Shown here: positions 35,837 through 45,079 of the stretch, in pieces
How the letters are laid out: each line of letters starts with the position of its first letter
Position numbering within the stretch: the first letter of the stretch is position 1
Assembly: GCF_009617895.1 (NCBI RefSeq)
Contig: NZ_BLAW01000001.1
Location: forward strand, 2,967,001 to 3,031,000
Length of the DNA: 64,000 nt
From: Prolixibacter sp. SD074
Lineage (GTDB): Bacteria; Bacteroidota; Bacteroidia; Bacteroidales; Prolixibacteraceae
Reading direction: 5' to 3'
Translations under genes and position numbers: made by a program
Notes under the pieces: generated by a model
Seen by the model: the letters and a program-made list of their open reading frames with translations, nothing else
What the model was told of the DNA's origin: nothing
Database searches by the model: none

Positions 35837-35870
35837 ATGTGGCACAAAATTTTCACGATTCAATAAATTA

Positions 35871-36812
35871 TTATAAAAACCGAACACTTTTATATTTCTG
35901 TTCTCTTCTTCGGTTCAGGTTAAACGAGTAAGCGACAAAAAACTCGTGAGAACCCGAACTGTAGCGGGCAAGCGGTGAAATGGTCAAATCATATGAATAA
36001 CCTAATTTTATTCCATTTCGAAACTCGGTCCCGAGCAAAACGATTACAGCATCATTCAGTCGATAGCCAAGGCCTCCCCAGATGCGCTTGTCATAACGCA
36101 CGTTAAGATCCAAATCAACCTGATAACTGGCAGCATCTGTCTTAAACAATAACGATGGCTGTACTTCAAATAACGGGTCGGATAAACAAATATTGTATCC
36201 TCCGGAAAAATAATAGTCCCTTACCAACGAATATTTTCCACTCTCTTCATAAGAATATGCGGCCTGGTTCAAATGTTTTACAGACAGGCCCAGATAATAA
36301 TCTTTAGTTTCATAATACACCCCCAACCCAACATCAGGAACCAAAGCATTTACCTCACTTTGAGGAATCAACGGGTCTCCCTGATCGATTAAACCGGCCC
36401 CGGCATCAGAACTCCAGCCTGGTTTGAGGTTTTTATTCATCAATCCAATGGAAATTCCGGTTCCCAATTTTCCGTTCCCTACGTCAGTACGCCAGGCATA
36501 CATCAGGCTGACCGAGATATTTGTTTCATAACCAATCTTATCGTTCATTACCGAAAACCCAATACCATCCTCCTGGCCAATCAGGCCAACGGTAGCATCT
36601 GCATTAAAAACGGTAGTAACTGGCGCTCCTGGAAATCCTACCCATTGAAAACGATTGAGCAAGGAAGCATTAATTGCGTCACTTTTTCCTGCAAATCCCG
36701 GATTGATAGTCAAATGGTTGAACATATTTTGGCTAAACTGAGGATCCTGCTGGGCCCTTGCAACGAAATTAACAATAAGTAAAAGAAACAAAAATATCAG
36801 TAATCGCTTCAT
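35871..36812 (-). CDS. porP: PorP/SprF family type IX secretion outer-membrane protein
   Basis: 313 residues. Signal peptide MKRLLIFLFLLLIVNFVARA, then the family hallmark QQDPQFSQNMFNHLTINPGFAG and a beta-barrel pattern to the end (...HEFFVAYSFNLN). PorP/SprF proteins are outer-membrane barrels associated with SprE/PorW or with individual surface adhesins. First gene of the T9SS core operon. Unlike many genes here, its 129-base leader (36813-36941) shows no TAnnTTTG box. Confidence 0.93.
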   Translation of the reverse strand: MKRLLIFLFLLLIVNFVARAQQDPQFSQNMFNHLTINPGFAGKSDAINASLLNRFQWVGFPGAPVTTVFNADATVGLIGQEDGIGFSVMNDKIGYETNISVSLMYAWRTDVGNGKLGTGISIGLMNKNLKPGWSSDAGAGLIDQGDPLIPQSEVNALVPDVGLGVYYETKDYYLGLSVKHLNQAAYSYEESGKYSLVRDYYFSGGYNICLSDPLFEVQPSLLFKTDAASYQVDLDLNVRYDKRIWGGLGYRLNDAVIVLLGTEFRNGIKLGYSYDLTISPLARYSSGSHEFFVAYSFNLNRRREQKYKSVRFL

Positions 36813-36941
36813 AGAATACGCTAACCTTGTCGAATTTCAACTCCTGAGGCCAGGTCGAAAAATGATTAATTCTTCCGTCTAAAAATGGCTTAATCTGTAA
36901 ATTAATAACTCGCTCCTAACACTATTATTGTTTGGTTGTTT

Positions 36942-38063
36942 TTATCCAATGCCCCAGTGACGAATCCAACGTTCCGGGATTTCATTTTTCTGCGCCAAAA
37001 GGTAATCATTTTCAGAACAGGCAATTCGGACTTCTTCATTCTTTTTCGAATTTACCTCCATCCACCATCTTCCGGATTGGGGATGTTTGAGGAAAACAAT
37101 TGGCTCGTCCAGTCCTTCAACCGTGACCAGCAAATGCAGGAAATCAGGTGCTTCTCCCCGAGGTTCCTCATCCTTTTGTTTTACCGCCCCCTTCAAAAAA
37201 TACCAGGCAATTTGTGCGGCCATTACGGCACCCCATCGTTGTAAATCGAGTGATGGTGCATAACCGAATATACCTGTGATATTTAAGCGGGTACTCATTC
37301 CTGCATACCAGGCTAATTGGCAAGCCTCTTCGCCATAAAGCCCGTTGGGCGATAACCGCTGTTGGCCTGGCGCTTCGTGTGCTTTTAAAGCACCAAAATC
37401 AAAACTGATTACATCAGCCTCACGCAACATTGGCTCGCTTTCGCGGATATTTTCACGCAAGTCTCCCAACGGCAGTTGGCTGCCCCGGTATTGTTTCAGT
37501 AAATCTTCGGTTTTATCAGGGGAAGAGAAATAGGCTTGTGTACCCAGCAAATGAAGGGTTGTATCAGCCGGCAACTTTCCCAGGAAGTTCTCATCCGCAC
37601 CAAACTCTTCTCCAGCTTTGTAGTCAGGGCGATCGTCAATCACAGTTAAGATTTGACCGGATTTCTGTTTTCCGGCTAGTAAAGGCAACGTCAAATCCTG
37701 GCTTCCGCCGAAAACTAAAACCTGTACGCCTTTCGCCACCAATGATTCAACGATCATCCGAACAGCCGCATACGTATCAGCAGGTGTATTTCCCGGACGC
37801 ACATTACCGATATCAGCAACAAGTGCAGGTTCGCTAACAGAAGTCAACTGATATAACTGCTCCCGAATCAAATCGGGAGCATTTTCCAATCCATCAAATC
37901 GTGACAAACGACTTTCCGGAATACCCAGAATCGCTACTTTCAGTTTCTCATTCCCTGCCCAAGGCCCGCTGTGGACCAATTGCATTCCCAAAGAATCAGA
38001 AGCGCCCTGAAACAATCGGACGACAGTCAGCTCGTTAGCCGGAATAAGCAGGTCGTTTAACAT
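36942..38063 (-). CDS. arginase/formimidoylglutamase-fold protein lacking the metal ligands
   Basis: 373 residues. The ureohydrolase fold is recognisable, but its signature motifs are altered: GGxHxxT reads GGSQDLT, DAHxD reads DDRPD and SxDxDxxDP reads SFDFGALK. Most of the residues that hold the two Mn ions are therefore missing, and catalysis as an arginase or formimidoylglutamase is unlikely although such genes are often annotated so. The gene next to gldK in Flavobacteria is, from memory, of the same kind. The ATG at 38063 is used; three more codons reach a TTG. A perfect terminator separates it from topA upstream, and porP follows after 129 bases, so it could be the first gene of the T9SS operon. 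Confidence 0.8.
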   Translation of the reverse strand: MLNDLLIPANELTVVRLFQGASDSLGMQLVHSGPWAGNEKLKVAILGIPESRLSRFDGLENAPDLIREQLYQLTSVSEPALVADIGNVRPGNTPADTYAAVRMIVESLVAKGVQVLVFGGSQDLTLPLLAGKQKSGQILTVIDDRPDYKAGEEFGADENFLGKLPADTTLHLLGTQAYFSSPDKTEDLLKQYRGSQLPLGDLRENIRESEPMLREADVISFDFGALKAHEAPGQQRLSPNGLYGEEACQLAWYAGMSTRLNITGIFGYAPSLDLQRWGAVMAAQIAWYFLKGAVKQKDEEPRGEAPDFLHLLVTVEGLDEPIVFLKHPQSGRWWMEVNSKKNEEVRIACSENDYLLAQKNEIPERWIRHWGIG

Positions 38064-38127
38064 AGGCAACAAAATACGAAATCTGAGATTGGTTTGGTAG
38101 TAAAGAGCTAATATTAAATCGTTATAA

Positions 38128-38159
38128 AAAGGGCAAACCCGACTAAGTATTTGCCCTTT
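38128..38159 (-). terminator. terminator of topA
   Basis: AAAGGGCAAA (38128-38137) and TTTGCCCTTT (38150-38159) form a perfect 10-bp stem with a 12-base loop; five T follow on the minus strand, just after the topA stop. Confidence 0.9.
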
Positions 38160-38167
38160 GCTGTTCT

Positions 38168-40603
38168 TTATTTGGTTTTCTTCTTCGTCGTTTTTGCCGT
38201 CTTTGTCCTGGCTGTTGATGTTTTCTTTTTCGTTGTTGTCGATGCCTTTTTCGTTGTTGTCTTTTTGGCAGCAGTTTTCTTCGCTCCTTTTTTCCCCGAC
38301 GTTGGACCTTTTTCAATAATTTTCCGACAATCTTCCAATGTCAGTTTTTCAGCATCGGTACCCCTGGGTATTTTGTAATTGTTCTTATCGAAAGAGATAT
38401 AAGGGCCCCAACGTCCCTGAAGAACTCGTATTTCCGGCTCTTCAACAAACACCTTAATGATAGCCTTCCGGTCTTTCTCCCTTTTTTCCTCTATCAATTC
38501 GATGGACCTCTCCAAGTTAATGGTGTACGGATCATCCACATCTTTTTTCAAGGAGACAAATTTCCCGTCGTGGCGCACGTAAGGCCCGAACCGACCTATA
38601 CCAATCACCACTTTCTTTCCTTCGTACTCACCAACATCGCGGGGCAGTTTAAACAGTTCAAGCGCCTCGTCCAACAAAATTGTTTCGATACTCTGCCCGC
38701 TGCGAAGGCTGGCAAACTGAGGCTTTTCATCCGATTCTTCAGAAGCTTCACCAAGCTGGGCAAATGCTCCATAGCGTCCAATCTTAACCGACACCTCTTT
38801 CCCGGTCACCGGATCATTCCCAAGTATACGTTCGCCGCGGGTTCGTTCGGAAACGTTGAGCACCTCTTCGATATTTTCGTGGAAGGGACGATAGAATGCG
38901 TCGATCATTTCGTACCATGGCAATCCGCCCAGGGCTATATCATCAAACTGTTCTTCGACGGAAGCGGTAAAATTATAATCCATGATGCGTGGGAAATACT
39001 TCAACAGAAAGTCATTCACAACCAAGCCAATATCCGTTGGGAAAAGCTTTGATTTCTCGGCCCCGGTTATTTCTGTTTTTTCTTCTTCCTGAACATTACT
39101 GTCTTTCAACAGGATGGTTTTATATTTTCTTTCAACGCCGGGACGATCTTCTTTCACCACATAATTCCGGTTCTGAATAGTGGTAATAATGGGCGCATAT
39201 GTTGATGGACGTCCAATACCCAGTTCTTCCAGTTTCCGAACCAGGCTTGCTTCCGTGTAACGCGGTGGTTTCAACGTAAAACGCTCTGAAGCGATAATGT
39301 TATCAAGATCCAGTTTCTGGCCTTTATTCAATGGAGGAAGTAATCCTTTCTGCTCCTCATTCTGTCCTTCATCATCCGTCGATTCAAGGTAGACGCTCAG
39401 AAAACCATCAAATTTCAAGACTTCGCCGTTGGCCACAAAATGTTCCTGAGCTCCGTTTACATTGATAGTTACCGTTGTCTTTTCCAACTCGGCATCTGCC
39501 ATCTGAGAAGCGATGGTCCGCTTCCAAATCAAGTTATACAACTTCTGCTCCTGCTGTGAACCAGAAATATTTTCCTTGCTCAAATCGGTCGGGCGAATCG
39601 CTTCGTGTGCTTCCTGTGCACCCTTTGCTTTTGTCTTAAATTGCCTCGTTTTTACATATTTTTCACCATACAATTCAGTAATCATTGCTTTCGCAGAGCC
39701 AATCGCCAGATTCGACAGGTTCACCGAATCTGTACGCATGTAGGTAATCTGCCCGGCTTCGTATAACCGCTGAGCAACCGACATGGTCATGCTCACGGGG
39801 AAACCAAGTTTCCGGCTGGCTTCCTGTTGTAAGGTCGAAGTAATAAATGGGGGTGCAGGTGATTTTTTTGCCGGTTTGGTGACAATGTCGGCAATATCGA
39901 AATCAGCGGAACTACATTTTTCCAGAAATGCCTTCGCTTCAGCGGCTGTTTTAAAACGCTTGTCGAGTTCTGCTTCGAGCGGGGCCATTCGCCCACTCTT
40001 ATCAGGGACCAAAAATAGGGCCCGAACGCGGAAGGAAGAAGTACTGACAAAATTATTGATCTCACGTTCCCGCTCCACAATCAAACGCACCGCAACGGAT
40101 TGCACACGGCCTGCAGACAGCGATGGTTTTACTTTTTTCCAAAGTACCGGTGAAATCTCAAATCCCACCAACCGGTCGAGTACCCGACGGGCCTGCTGAG
40201 CATCCACCAGGTTTTTATCCAGCCTCCGCGGACTTTCGATTGCCTGAACGATGGCATCTTTAGTGATTTCATGGAAAACAATACGATTAGTGCTATCCGG
40301 GTCAAGTTTCAGGACCTCCATCAAGTGCCAGGCAATAGCCTCTCCCTCGCGGTCTTCATCCGATGCTATCCAGACTCGCCTGGAATTCCTGACCATTTTC
40401 TTCAGGTCGCTGACGACTTTCTTTTTATCATCAGAAACAATGTACCTCGGCTGGTATTTATTTTCGACATCTACACCAAAATCTTTCTTATCCAAGTCCC
40501 GGATGTGTCCGAAACTGGAGGTAACCTGGAAATTTTTCCCCAGGAATTTTTCTATCGTTTTTGCCTTTGCAGGCGACTCGACAATGACTAGGTTTTCTTC
40601 CAT
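38168..40603 (-). CDS. topA: DNA topoisomerase I
   Basis: 811 residues. Type IA topoisomerase relaxing negative supercoils. TOPRIM domain at the N-terminus (VIVESPAKAKTIEKFLG, SDEDREGEAIAWHL), active-site Tyr in ITYMRTDSVNLS, and C-terminal topoisomerase repeats (KIGRYGAFAQLGE, GIGRFGPYVRHDG, GRWGPYISFDKNNY) in place of Cys4 zinc fingers. The last 45 residues are a Lys/Thr/Ala-rich tail, likely a DNA-binding extension. Divergent from the PBP gene across 247 bases. Confidence 0.97.
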   Translation of the reverse strand: MEENLVIVESPAKAKTIEKFLGKNFQVTSSFGHIRDLDKKDFGVDVENKYQPRYIVSDDKKKVVSDLKKMVRNSRRVWIASDEDREGEAIAWHLMEVLKLDPDSTNRIVFHEITKDAIVQAIESPRRLDKNLVDAQQARRVLDRLVGFEISPVLWKKVKPSLSAGRVQSVAVRLIVEREREINNFVSTSSFRVRALFLVPDKSGRMAPLEAELDKRFKTAAEAKAFLEKCSSADFDIADIVTKPAKKSPAPPFITSTLQQEASRKLGFPVSMTMSVAQRLYEAGQITYMRTDSVNLSNLAIGSAKAMITELYGEKYVKTRQFKTKAKGAQEAHEAIRPTDLSKENISGSQQEQKLYNLIWKRTIASQMADAELEKTTVTINVNGAQEHFVANGEVLKFDGFLSVYLESTDDEGQNEEQKGLLPPLNKGQKLDLDNIIASERFTLKPPRYTEASLVRKLEELGIGRPSTYAPIITTIQNRNYVVKEDRPGVERKYKTILLKDSNVQEEEKTEITGAEKSKLFPTDIGLVVNDFLLKYFPRIMDYNFTASVEEQFDDIALGGLPWYEMIDAFYRPFHENIEEVLNVSERTRGERILGNDPVTGKEVSVKIGRYGAFAQLGEASEESDEKPQFASLRSGQSIETILLDEALELFKLPRDVGEYEGKKVVIGIGRFGPYVRHDGKFVSLKKDVDDPYTINLERSIELIEEKREKDRKAIIKVFVEEPEIRVLQGRWGPYISFDKNNYKIPRGTDAEKLTLEDCRKIIEKGPTSGKKGAKKTAAKKTTTKKASTTTKKKTSTARTKTAKTTKKKTK

Positions 40604-40818
40604 TTTCCTTCCCGATAATTATGCAATATGCAGTGAAAACTATGCAAAGTAAAGGAAATCACTACCTATGTTCAAAATTTTTTTTTGTTTCTTTATCAAA
40701 CTGGCACGGTTTTTTGTACATGCAATCGCTTTGAAAGTGTCTATTTTCATCAGGATCACCACAGACCATCCATCATTTTGATCTAGATAACCGTTTAACG
40801 GAAGGAACATTAATTTTA

Positions 40819-40826
40819 TATCTTTG
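40819..40826 (+). promoter_or_regulatory. -7 box (TATCTTTG) for the class A PBP gene
   Basis: TATCTTTG with a weak TTTA 21 bases upstream, 24 bases before the ATG at 40851. The longer in-frame start at 40824 overlaps it and is rejected. Confidence 0.6.
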
Positions 40827-40850
40827 TCCGTGTTCATCAGGATTGGCGCC

Positions 40851-43202
40851 ATGACAGAAAATAAAAAACCATTCAGGAAATATCTCATAGCGTTTTGGAG
40901 TTTGTATGCTCTCGGCGTATTAGGAGTTATTGTTCTGTTTACTCTGATTGCAAAAGGAGATTTGGGTTTCATGCCCACATTTGAGGAATTGGAAAACACC
41001 GAACCGGCCCTCGCGTCGGAAGTTTATACCGATGACGGAGAAGTGCTCCGGAAATTCTTCAAGGAAAACCGGACCTATGTTCGTTATGAGGATTTAAGTC
41101 CAAATCTTGTTAATGCCCTTGTCGCAACCGAAGATGTGCGTTTTTACCAACATTCCGGGATCGATCTTCGTGGCCTTTTTCGTGTTGCAAAGGGTGTACT
41201 TACCGGGAATGATAGCGCCGGTGGAGGCAGTACCATTTCTCAGCAGGTTGCAAAAATGCTTTTCCCGAGGGAGCGTTACGAGAATAAAATTGATTTCATT
41301 ATCCGGAAATTCAGGGAATGGGTGATTGCCGTTAAACTGGAACGGAGTTTCACGAAAGAGGAAATTCTGACCATGTACCTGAATAAATTCGATTTCCTGA
41401 ATTTGGCCGTTGGTGTAAAATCGGCTGCTCAAATTTATTTCGACACAACTCCCGACAGTCTGAATGTGGATGAATCGGCAACGTTAATTGGGATGGCCAA
41501 AAATCCGTCCCTGTTCAATCCGGTCCGCCGTCCCGAAATGGTACTTGGCAGGAGAAATGTTGTGCTTTCGCAGATGACAAAATACGGCTATCTGACACCC
41601 GCTGCATACGACACGCTGAAAATCAAACCACTGGATTTAAAATACAAGAAAGAAGACTTCAAAAGCGGTCCCGGCACCTACTTCACAGAGTATTTGCGCG
41701 TAACGATGACCGCATCGAAACCCGACCGCAGCAACTATGCATCGTGGCAGGACGAAAAGTTCAAAGAGGATTCGATTGAATGGCAGACCAATCCATTGTA
41801 CGGCTGGTGCTCTAAAAATCTGAAACCAGATGGCACCAATTACGATATCTACGACGATGGCCTGAAAATTTACACAACCATCGATTCCCGGATGCAGCGA
41901 TATGCCGAACAATCGGTCGTAGAACATTTAAGTACCGATCTACAACCCACTTTTTTCAGCAAATTGAAGGAACTAAAGCATCCACCGTTTTCAGATGATC
42001 TGTCGGTCAACCAGATTGAAGATATCCTTGACAGGGAAATTCGCAAAAGCGAACGTTACCGGGTACTTCATGAACGTGGATTAAACTTCGAAGAAATTAA
42101 GAAAGAGTTTAACAAACCTGCCGAGATGAACGTATTCTCCTGGAAAGGAGAAGTGGATACCACCATGACGCCGCTTGATTCCATCAAGTATTACCTAAGC
42201 TACCTCCGTTCGTCCATGATGACGATGGATGTAAAAACCGGTGCAGTGAAAGCGTATGTCGGTGGCCCCAACTACAAATATTTCATGTACGACATGGTAA
42301 CCGGCGGAAAGCGCCAGGTAGGTTCCACCGTGAAGCCGTTCCTTTACACGCTGGCCATGCAGAACGGTTATTCGCCCTGTACATTAGTTCCGAATACCGA
42401 GCAGACGTTCTACCTTCCGGATGGAACAACCTGGACGGCGAAAAACGCTTCATCGGAGCGCGATGGACAAATGGTTACCCTGAAATGGGGATTGGCCAAT
42501 TCGGTGAATCAAATTTCGGCCTGGATCATGAAAAAATTCAATCCGCAATCCATGAAAAACGTAATGCGGAAAATGGGGATTATCAGTCCTATCGATGCTG
42601 TACCCTCAATGTTCCTGGGAACATCAGATATTTCGCTTTATGAAATGGTCGGAGCTTTTGGAACATTTGGAGACCACGGTGTTTATACCAAGCCCTATTT
42701 CGTTGACCGGATTGAGAACAAAGACGGAAACGTCCTGGCCCGGTTTACGCCACAGCAGCACGAAGCGATTGATCAGAAGACAGCATACCTAATGCTGAAC
42801 CTGATGGAAGGCGTTGTCAACGAAGGAACCAGCCGGCGTTTGCGGTGGCATCCGGTTTACGGTCATCTAACCGCTGACATTGCCGGTAAAACCGGGACCA
42901 CACAGAACCAATCAGACGGTTGGTTTATTGGCATCACGCCGGAACTGGTAACCGGGGTTTGGACCGGAGCTGATTTGCGGAGTATTCACTTCAAGGGTAT
43001 TCATTTCGGACAGGGGGCCAATATGGCACTCCCGATTTACGGCCGATTTATGAATAAAGTGTATGCCGATTCAACGTTGAATTTGTCTCAGGACTCCAGG
43101 TTCGACCGGCCGCCGAATTTCAATATCAACCTCAATTGCGATGAGATGGATAAGCAAAATAGTCAGAAAAACAAGACAACGACCCAGGATGACTTTTTCT
43201 AA
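40851..43202 (+). CDS. class A penicillin-binding protein 1A (transglycosylase/transpeptidase)
   Basis: 783 residues. One N-terminal membrane helix (about 13-35). GT51 transglycosylase domain with catalytic Glu94 in VATEDVRFYQHSGID and GGGSTISQQVAK. Transpeptidase domain with Ser492-x-x-Lys in GSTVKPF, SVN in LANSVNQIS, and KTGTT from Lys680. Polymerises and cross-links peptidoglycan in the periplasm. The tail after the transpeptidase domain is short and polar (KNKTTTQDD). Own promoter and terminator; convergent with radA. Confidence 0.95.
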   Translation: MTENKKPFRKYLIAFWSLYALGVLGVIVLFTLIAKGDLGFMPTFEELENTEPALASEVYTDDGEVLRKFFKENRTYVRYEDLSPNLVNALVATEDVRFYQHSGIDLRGLFRVAKGVLTGNDSAGGGSTISQQVAKMLFPRERYENKIDFIIRKFREWVIAVKLERSFTKEEILTMYLNKFDFLNLAVGVKSAAQIYFDTTPDSLNVDESATLIGMAKNPSLFNPVRRPEMVLGRRNVVLSQMTKYGYLTPAAYDTLKIKPLDLKYKKEDFKSGPGTYFTEYLRVTMTASKPDRSNYASWQDEKFKEDSIEWQTNPLYGWCSKNLKPDGTNYDIYDDGLKIYTTIDSRMQRYAEQSVVEHLSTDLQPTFFSKLKELKHPPFSDDLSVNQIEDILDREIRKSERYRVLHERGLNFEEIKKEFNKPAEMNVFSWKGEVDTTMTPLDSIKYYLSYLRSSMMTMDVKTGAVKAYVGGPNYKYFMYDMVTGGKRQVGSTVKPFLYTLAMQNGYSPCTLVPNTEQTFYLPDGTTWTAKNASSERDGQMVTLKWGLANSVNQISAWIMKKFNPQSMKNVMRKMGIISPIDAVPSMFLGTSDISLYEMVGAFGTFGDHGVYTKPYFVDRIENKDGNVLARFTPQQHEAIDQKTAYLMLNLMEGVVNEGTSRRLRWHPVYGHLTADIAGKTGTTQNQSDGWFIGITPELVTGVWTGADLRSIHFKGIHFGQGANMALPIYGRFMNKVYADSTLNLSQDSRFDRPPNFNINLNCDEMDKQNSQKNKTTTQDDFF

Positions 43203-43235
43203 TAAGAGAAAAATCCCTGAATAATACAGATACCC

Positions 43236-43264
43236 AAAAGGCGGAATGTTGAGTCCCGCCTTTC
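43236..43264. terminator. terminator between the PBP gene and convergent radA
   Basis: AAAGGCGG (43237-43244), 11-base loop, CCGCCTTT (43256-43263). A-rich on one side and T-containing on the other, so it can serve both genes. Confidence 0.75.
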
Positions 43265-44629
43265 TTATTTTTGTTGAGAAAAAACCATCCGGACCATTTT
43301 TTCAATCCGGTCGGCCTGGTTCACCTGTATTTTAAACCGGGAAAAATCAATCCCCTTATTATATCTCGAGATATAAATTTCGCTAAACCCCTGCTTTTCC
43401 GCTTCTATAACCCGCTGTTCAATTCGGTTTACCGGCCTGATTTCCCCGGTCAATCCCACTTCACCGGCAAAACAGGATTGCTTGCTCACCGAAATATCGA
43501 AATTCGATGAAAGAATTGACATCATGACAGCCAGGTCCATGGCCGGATCATCAACGCGCAGGCCGCCGGCAATATTCAGAAAGACATCTTTAGCCATCAG
43601 TTTAAAACCGGCGCGCTTCTCTAAAACCGCCAGTAACATGTTCAAACGACGTAAATCGAAACCGGTAGCCGAACGTTGTGGCGTTCCATAGGCAGCTGAA
43701 CTAACCAGTCCCTGCACCTCGATCATGAACGACCGCATTCCTTCAATAGAGGCAGCGATGCTGGTGCCACTCAATCCGTCATTATGCTGCAACATCAACA
43801 TCTCCGACGGATTGGAAACAATGCGCAAACCATCGGGCCGCATTTCGTAAATCCCCAGCTCGGATGTTGACCCAAACCGGTTCTTCACCGAACGGAGAAT
43901 CCGGTACAGGTAATTCCGGTCACCTTCGAATTGCAAAACGGTATCGACCATATGTTCCAGCACTTTCGGCCCGGCTAAATTTCCATCCTTCGTAATATGC
44001 CCGATTAAGATCACCGGAATATGTGCCCGTTTGGCCATTTTCAATATAGCAGAAGCGCATTCCCGGATTTGCCCCACACTACCCGGCGCTGACTCCAATC
44101 CATCGGCAGTTAGCGTTTGAATAGAATCTATAATAACCAGGTCGGGCTTTTCATTTTCCATATGTGCCAGGATACTCTCCAGCGAAGTTTCACTTAAAAA
44201 GAGACAATCGGCACTGTCCTGTTGCAAACGCTTTGCCCGCATTTTCAACTGCTGCAAGCTTTCTTCACCGGAAATATACAACACCTTTCGATCCTTGAGC
44301 GCCAAGGCCACCTGCAACACCAATGTCGATTTTCCAATACCCGGCTCGCCTCCGAGAAGAATCACACTTCCGGGGACCAATCCACCTCCCAGCACACGAT
44401 TCAACTCACTGTTACAGGTATCAACCCGTTCCTGTTTCCCGCTGGTGATTTGCTCCAGGCGCAACGGGCTTGAATAGCTTTTTGGTACCGCCTGCACCGG
44501 GTGCTTACTTTTTACCACAATTTCTTCGACCAGCGTATTCCACTCACCACAGCTGTTACATTGTCCCATCCACTTAGGCCATTGGGCACCACAACTCTGA
44601 CAGGTATAAACGGTTTTGGCTTTAGGCAT
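43265..44629 (-). CDS. radA: DNA repair protein RadA (Sms)
   Basis: 454 residues. N-terminal zinc finger (C10, C13, C24, C27 in YTCQSCGAQWPKWMGQCNSC), RecA-like ATPase with Walker A GGEPGIGKST (about 93-102), the RadA-specific KNRFG motif in VKNRFGSTSE, and a C-terminal Lon-like domain (GGLRVDDPAMDLAVMMSI). Promotes branch migration in recombinational repair. Own -7 box at 44658. Confidence 0.96.
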   Translation of the reverse strand: MPKAKTVYTCQSCGAQWPKWMGQCNSCGEWNTLVEEIVVKSKHPVQAVPKSYSSPLRLEQITSGKQERVDTCNSELNRVLGGGLVPGSVILLGGEPGIGKSTLVLQVALALKDRKVLYISGEESLQQLKMRAKRLQQDSADCLFLSETSLESILAHMENEKPDLVIIDSIQTLTADGLESAPGSVGQIRECASAILKMAKRAHIPVILIGHITKDGNLAGPKVLEHMVDTVLQFEGDRNYLYRILRSVKNRFGSTSELGIYEMRPDGLRIVSNPSEMLMLQHNDGLSGTSIAASIEGMRSFMIEVQGLVSSAAYGTPQRSATGFDLRRLNMLLAVLEKRAGFKLMAKDVFLNIAGGLRVDDPAMDLAVMMSILSSNFDISVSKQSCFAGEVGLTGEIRPVNRIEQRVIEAEKQGFSEIYISRYNKGIDFSRFKIQVNQADRIEKMVRMVFSQQK

Positions 44630-44657
44630 TTTCGGGGAGTTTGAAGTTGTTATGTAC

Positions 44658-44665
44658 CAAAATTA
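44658..44665 (-). promoter_or_regulatory. -7 box (TAATTTTG, minus strand) for radA
   Basis: CAAAATTA on the plus strand, 28 bases before the radA ATG and directly beside the T-tract of the upstream panD terminator. No clear -33. Confidence 0.45.
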
Positions 44666-44692
44666 AAAAACCCCGCGGGAAAACCCACAGGG
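44665..44692 (-). terminator. terminator of the panC-panD unit
   Basis: On the minus strand CCCTGTGGG-TTTT-CCCGCGGGG (two G.T pairs) is followed by six T, 27 bases after the panD stop. Confidence 0.85.
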
Positions 44693-44719
44693 CATTAGCG
44701 CTGAAAATATTTTTATTAC

Positions 44720-45070
44720 TTAAACCAACTTGTTGGTTTCCGTATCAGGAAAAACCAAACTGGGTTTCCATTTTTTCGCTTCCTCGAAATCCATGGTCGC
44801 ATAGGAAATGATAATGACGACATCACCCACGGCCACTTTCCGCGCAGCAGGCCCGTTCAAACACACTTCGCCGGAACCGCGTTCGCCTCTGATAACATAC
44901 GTTTCAAGTCGCTCACCATTGTTAATGTTGACGATTTGCACCTTTTCGTTCTCAATCAGGTTGGCCGCATCCATCAGGTCCTCATCAATGGTAATGCTCC
45001 CCACATACTGCAAATCGGCAGCTGTAACGGTTACCCTGTGAATTTTTGATTTGCAAACTTCAATATTCAT
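44720..45070 (-). CDS. panD: aspartate 1-decarboxylase
   Basis: 116 residues. Pyruvoyl-dependent enzyme making beta-alanine for pantothenate. Self-cleavage site Gly24-Ser25 in [38 protein letters not shown] and [10 protein letters not shown] complete the family pattern. The ATG at 45070 is used; a GTG one codon upstream is less likely. It follows panC by 9 bases, so the last two steps to pantothenate are coupled; panB and panE are not in the window. Confidence 0.95.
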   Translation of the reverse strand: MNIEVCKSKIHRVTVTAADLQYVGSITIDEDLMDAANLIENEKVQIVNINNGERLETYVIRGERGSGEVCLNGPAARKVAVGDVVIIISYATMDFEEAKKWKPSLVFPDTETNKLV

Positions 45071-45079
45071 CACCTGAAT

